DNA of 64,000 nucleotides. Origin: an uncultured Ruminiclostridium sp. (GTDB lineage Bacteria > Bacillota > Clostridia > Oscillospirales > Ruminococcaceae). Below are positions 63,294 through 64,000 of this stretch, piece by piece. Position 1 is the first letter of the stretch; every line of letters begins with the position of its first letter. The notes beneath the pieces were generated by a model. That model had not been told where the DNA came from. It worked only from the letters and a program-made list of their open reading frames with translations, and did not search any database. The position numbers and the translations under genes are program-made. Location: NCBI GenBank assembly GCA_947629925.1, contig CANRFO010000007.1, positions 1-64,000 of the forward strand. The letters run 5' to 3'.

Positions 63294-64000
63294 ATGAAAA
63301 TAGTTTTTATGGGAACTCCCGACTTTGCCGTTCCCTGCCTTGACGCTCTTGTAAAGGCAGGACACGGAATAGAAGCGGTATTCACACAGCCCGACCGCCC
63401 CAAGAACCGCGGTCATAAGCTGCAAATGCCGCCTATAAAGGAATATGCGCTGGAAAATAACATACCTGTATATCAGCCCGCGTCGCTTCGCAAGGGCGAG
63501 GACGCCGAAGCCTCTCTTGAAGAACTGCGGAGCATCGCTCCCGACTGCATAGTTGTTGCGGCTTACGGGCAGATACTTCCGAAAGCCGTTCTCGACCTGC
63601 CAAAATACGGCTGTATAAATATACACGCGTCTTTGCTTCCCCGCTACCGCGGAGCTGCCCCTATAAACCGCTGCATAATGAACGGTGAAAAGGAAAGCGG
63701 CGTTACGATAATGCATATGGCTGAGGGCTTGGACACAGGCGATATGATAATAAGCGAAACCGTTCCCATATCTGAAGAAACGACCGCTTCACAGCTTCAC
63801 GACATTCTTGCGCAGGCAGGCGGAAAGCTTATAGTAAAAGCTCTTTCCATGATAGAAGACGGAATCGCTCCGAGAATACCTCAGACAGATGAAAATACCT
63901 GCTACGCGGCAATGCTTACCAAAGAAGAATGCCGCATAGATTTTAACGATACCGCCGATAATATATACAACAAAATACGCGGACTTTCCCAAAGCCCATG
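63294..64000 (+). CDS. fmt: methionyl-tRNA formyltransferase (cut by window end)
   Basis: The first 235 residues of a protein of about 310. It formylates initiator Met-tRNA with 10-formyl-tetrahydrofolate. MKIVFMGTPDFAVPCLDAL is the N-terminal Rossmann start, and INIHASLLPRYRGAAPINRC carries the catalytic Asn and His with the SLLP signature; TGVTIM-like GVTIMHMAEGLDTGD follows. The start ATG at 63294 follows GAAAGGAGC. The frame stays open to base 64000, so the C-terminal tRNA-binding domain lies outside the window. Confidence 0.96.
   Translation, partial: MKIVFMGTPDFAVPCLDALVKAGHGIEAVFTQPDRPKNRGHKLQMPPIKEYALENNIPVYQPASLRKGEDAEASLEELRSIAPDCIVVAAYGQILPKAVLDLPKYGCINIHASLLPRYRGAAPINRCIMNGEKESGVTIMHMAEGLDTGDMIISETVPISEETTASQLHDILAQAGGKLIVKALSMIEDGIAPRIPQTDENTCYAAMLTKEECRIDFNDTADNIYNKIRGLSQSP

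Overview
The window looks like part of the chromosome of a low-GC Gram-positive anaerobe of the class Clostridia, most likely a Ruminococcus-type member of the Oscillospiraceae. Evidence: textbook SigA-type promoters with 17-base spacers, strong AGGAGG-type ribosome sites, lipoprotein signal peptides, an IreB/RemA/DivIVA gene set, electron-bifurcating NfnAB, rubrerythrin, a cellobiose 2-epimerase close to the Ruminococcus albus enzyme, and several family GH5 glucanases. No species name can be given from the sequence alone.

Layout. 1-9 kb: flavin reductase-like protein, rubrerythrin, a zinc-ribbon protein, a degenerate tRNA-like sequence, a SigH-like sigma factor, a fumarase beta subunit behind a DivIVA-like acidic protein, IreB, a PdaA-like deacetylase with a phosphopantetheinyl transferase, an MntR/DtxR-type repressor, a YbaK deacylase and HU. 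9-12 kb: pyrimidine nucleoside phosphorylase, cytidine deaminase and a GH5 lipoprotein. 12-15 kb: a GNAT gene in a cassette-like element, tsaD, tmRNA (ssrA) followed by a three-unit tandem repeat of terminator-like hairpins, and a membrane phosphoesterase. 15-20 kb: a polysaccharide-use locus (GH43 - GH5 - GH5 operon, divergent from an AraC regulator). 20-35 kb: MGMT-like protein, nfnAB, an orphan solute-binding lipoprotein, a YgjP-type metallopeptidase, secA, a DUF1015 protein, cellobiose 2-epimerase, an HlyD-like adaptor, a second cassette-like element with an MmcQ/YjbR gene, and a Na/Pi transporter. 35-50 kb: glgP, rpoB-rpoC, rpsL-rpsG-fusA, tuf. 50-55 kb: a DinB-like gene and the lysine operon asd-dapA-dapB-ACT under a lysine riboswitch. 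55-64 kb: queA, Nudix, phosphoesterase, tgt, mntP, then remA-gmk-priA-def-fmt, with fmt cut by the window end.

How it fits together. GH5 lipoproteins can cut beta-glucans or mannans at the cell surface. The solute-binding lipoprotein, GH43, cellobiose epimerase and glycogen phosphorylase then fit uptake, intracellular trimming and storage. Pdp and Cdd salvage pyrimidine nucleosides. NfnAB and rubrerythrin fit a ferredoxin-based anaerobic redox economy.

The most unusual signal is a set of single-gene cassettes. The GNAT gene (about 11.77-12.40 kb) and the MmcQ/YjbR gene (about 32.27-33.15 kb) are unrelated in sequence, but share a promoter-side leader at an identical distance from the start codon, a roughly 100-base 3' untranslated module and outer inverted repeats. 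Both fill gaps between convergent genes. A third gene (50.09-50.79 kb), also between convergent genes, shares the core of the 3' module. No transposase or integrase is visible. Other points of interest are the 65-base armless tRNA-like sequence, the five-hairpin array between dapA and dapB, a possible structured RNA after tuf, and a large palindrome that overlaps the rpsL promoter.
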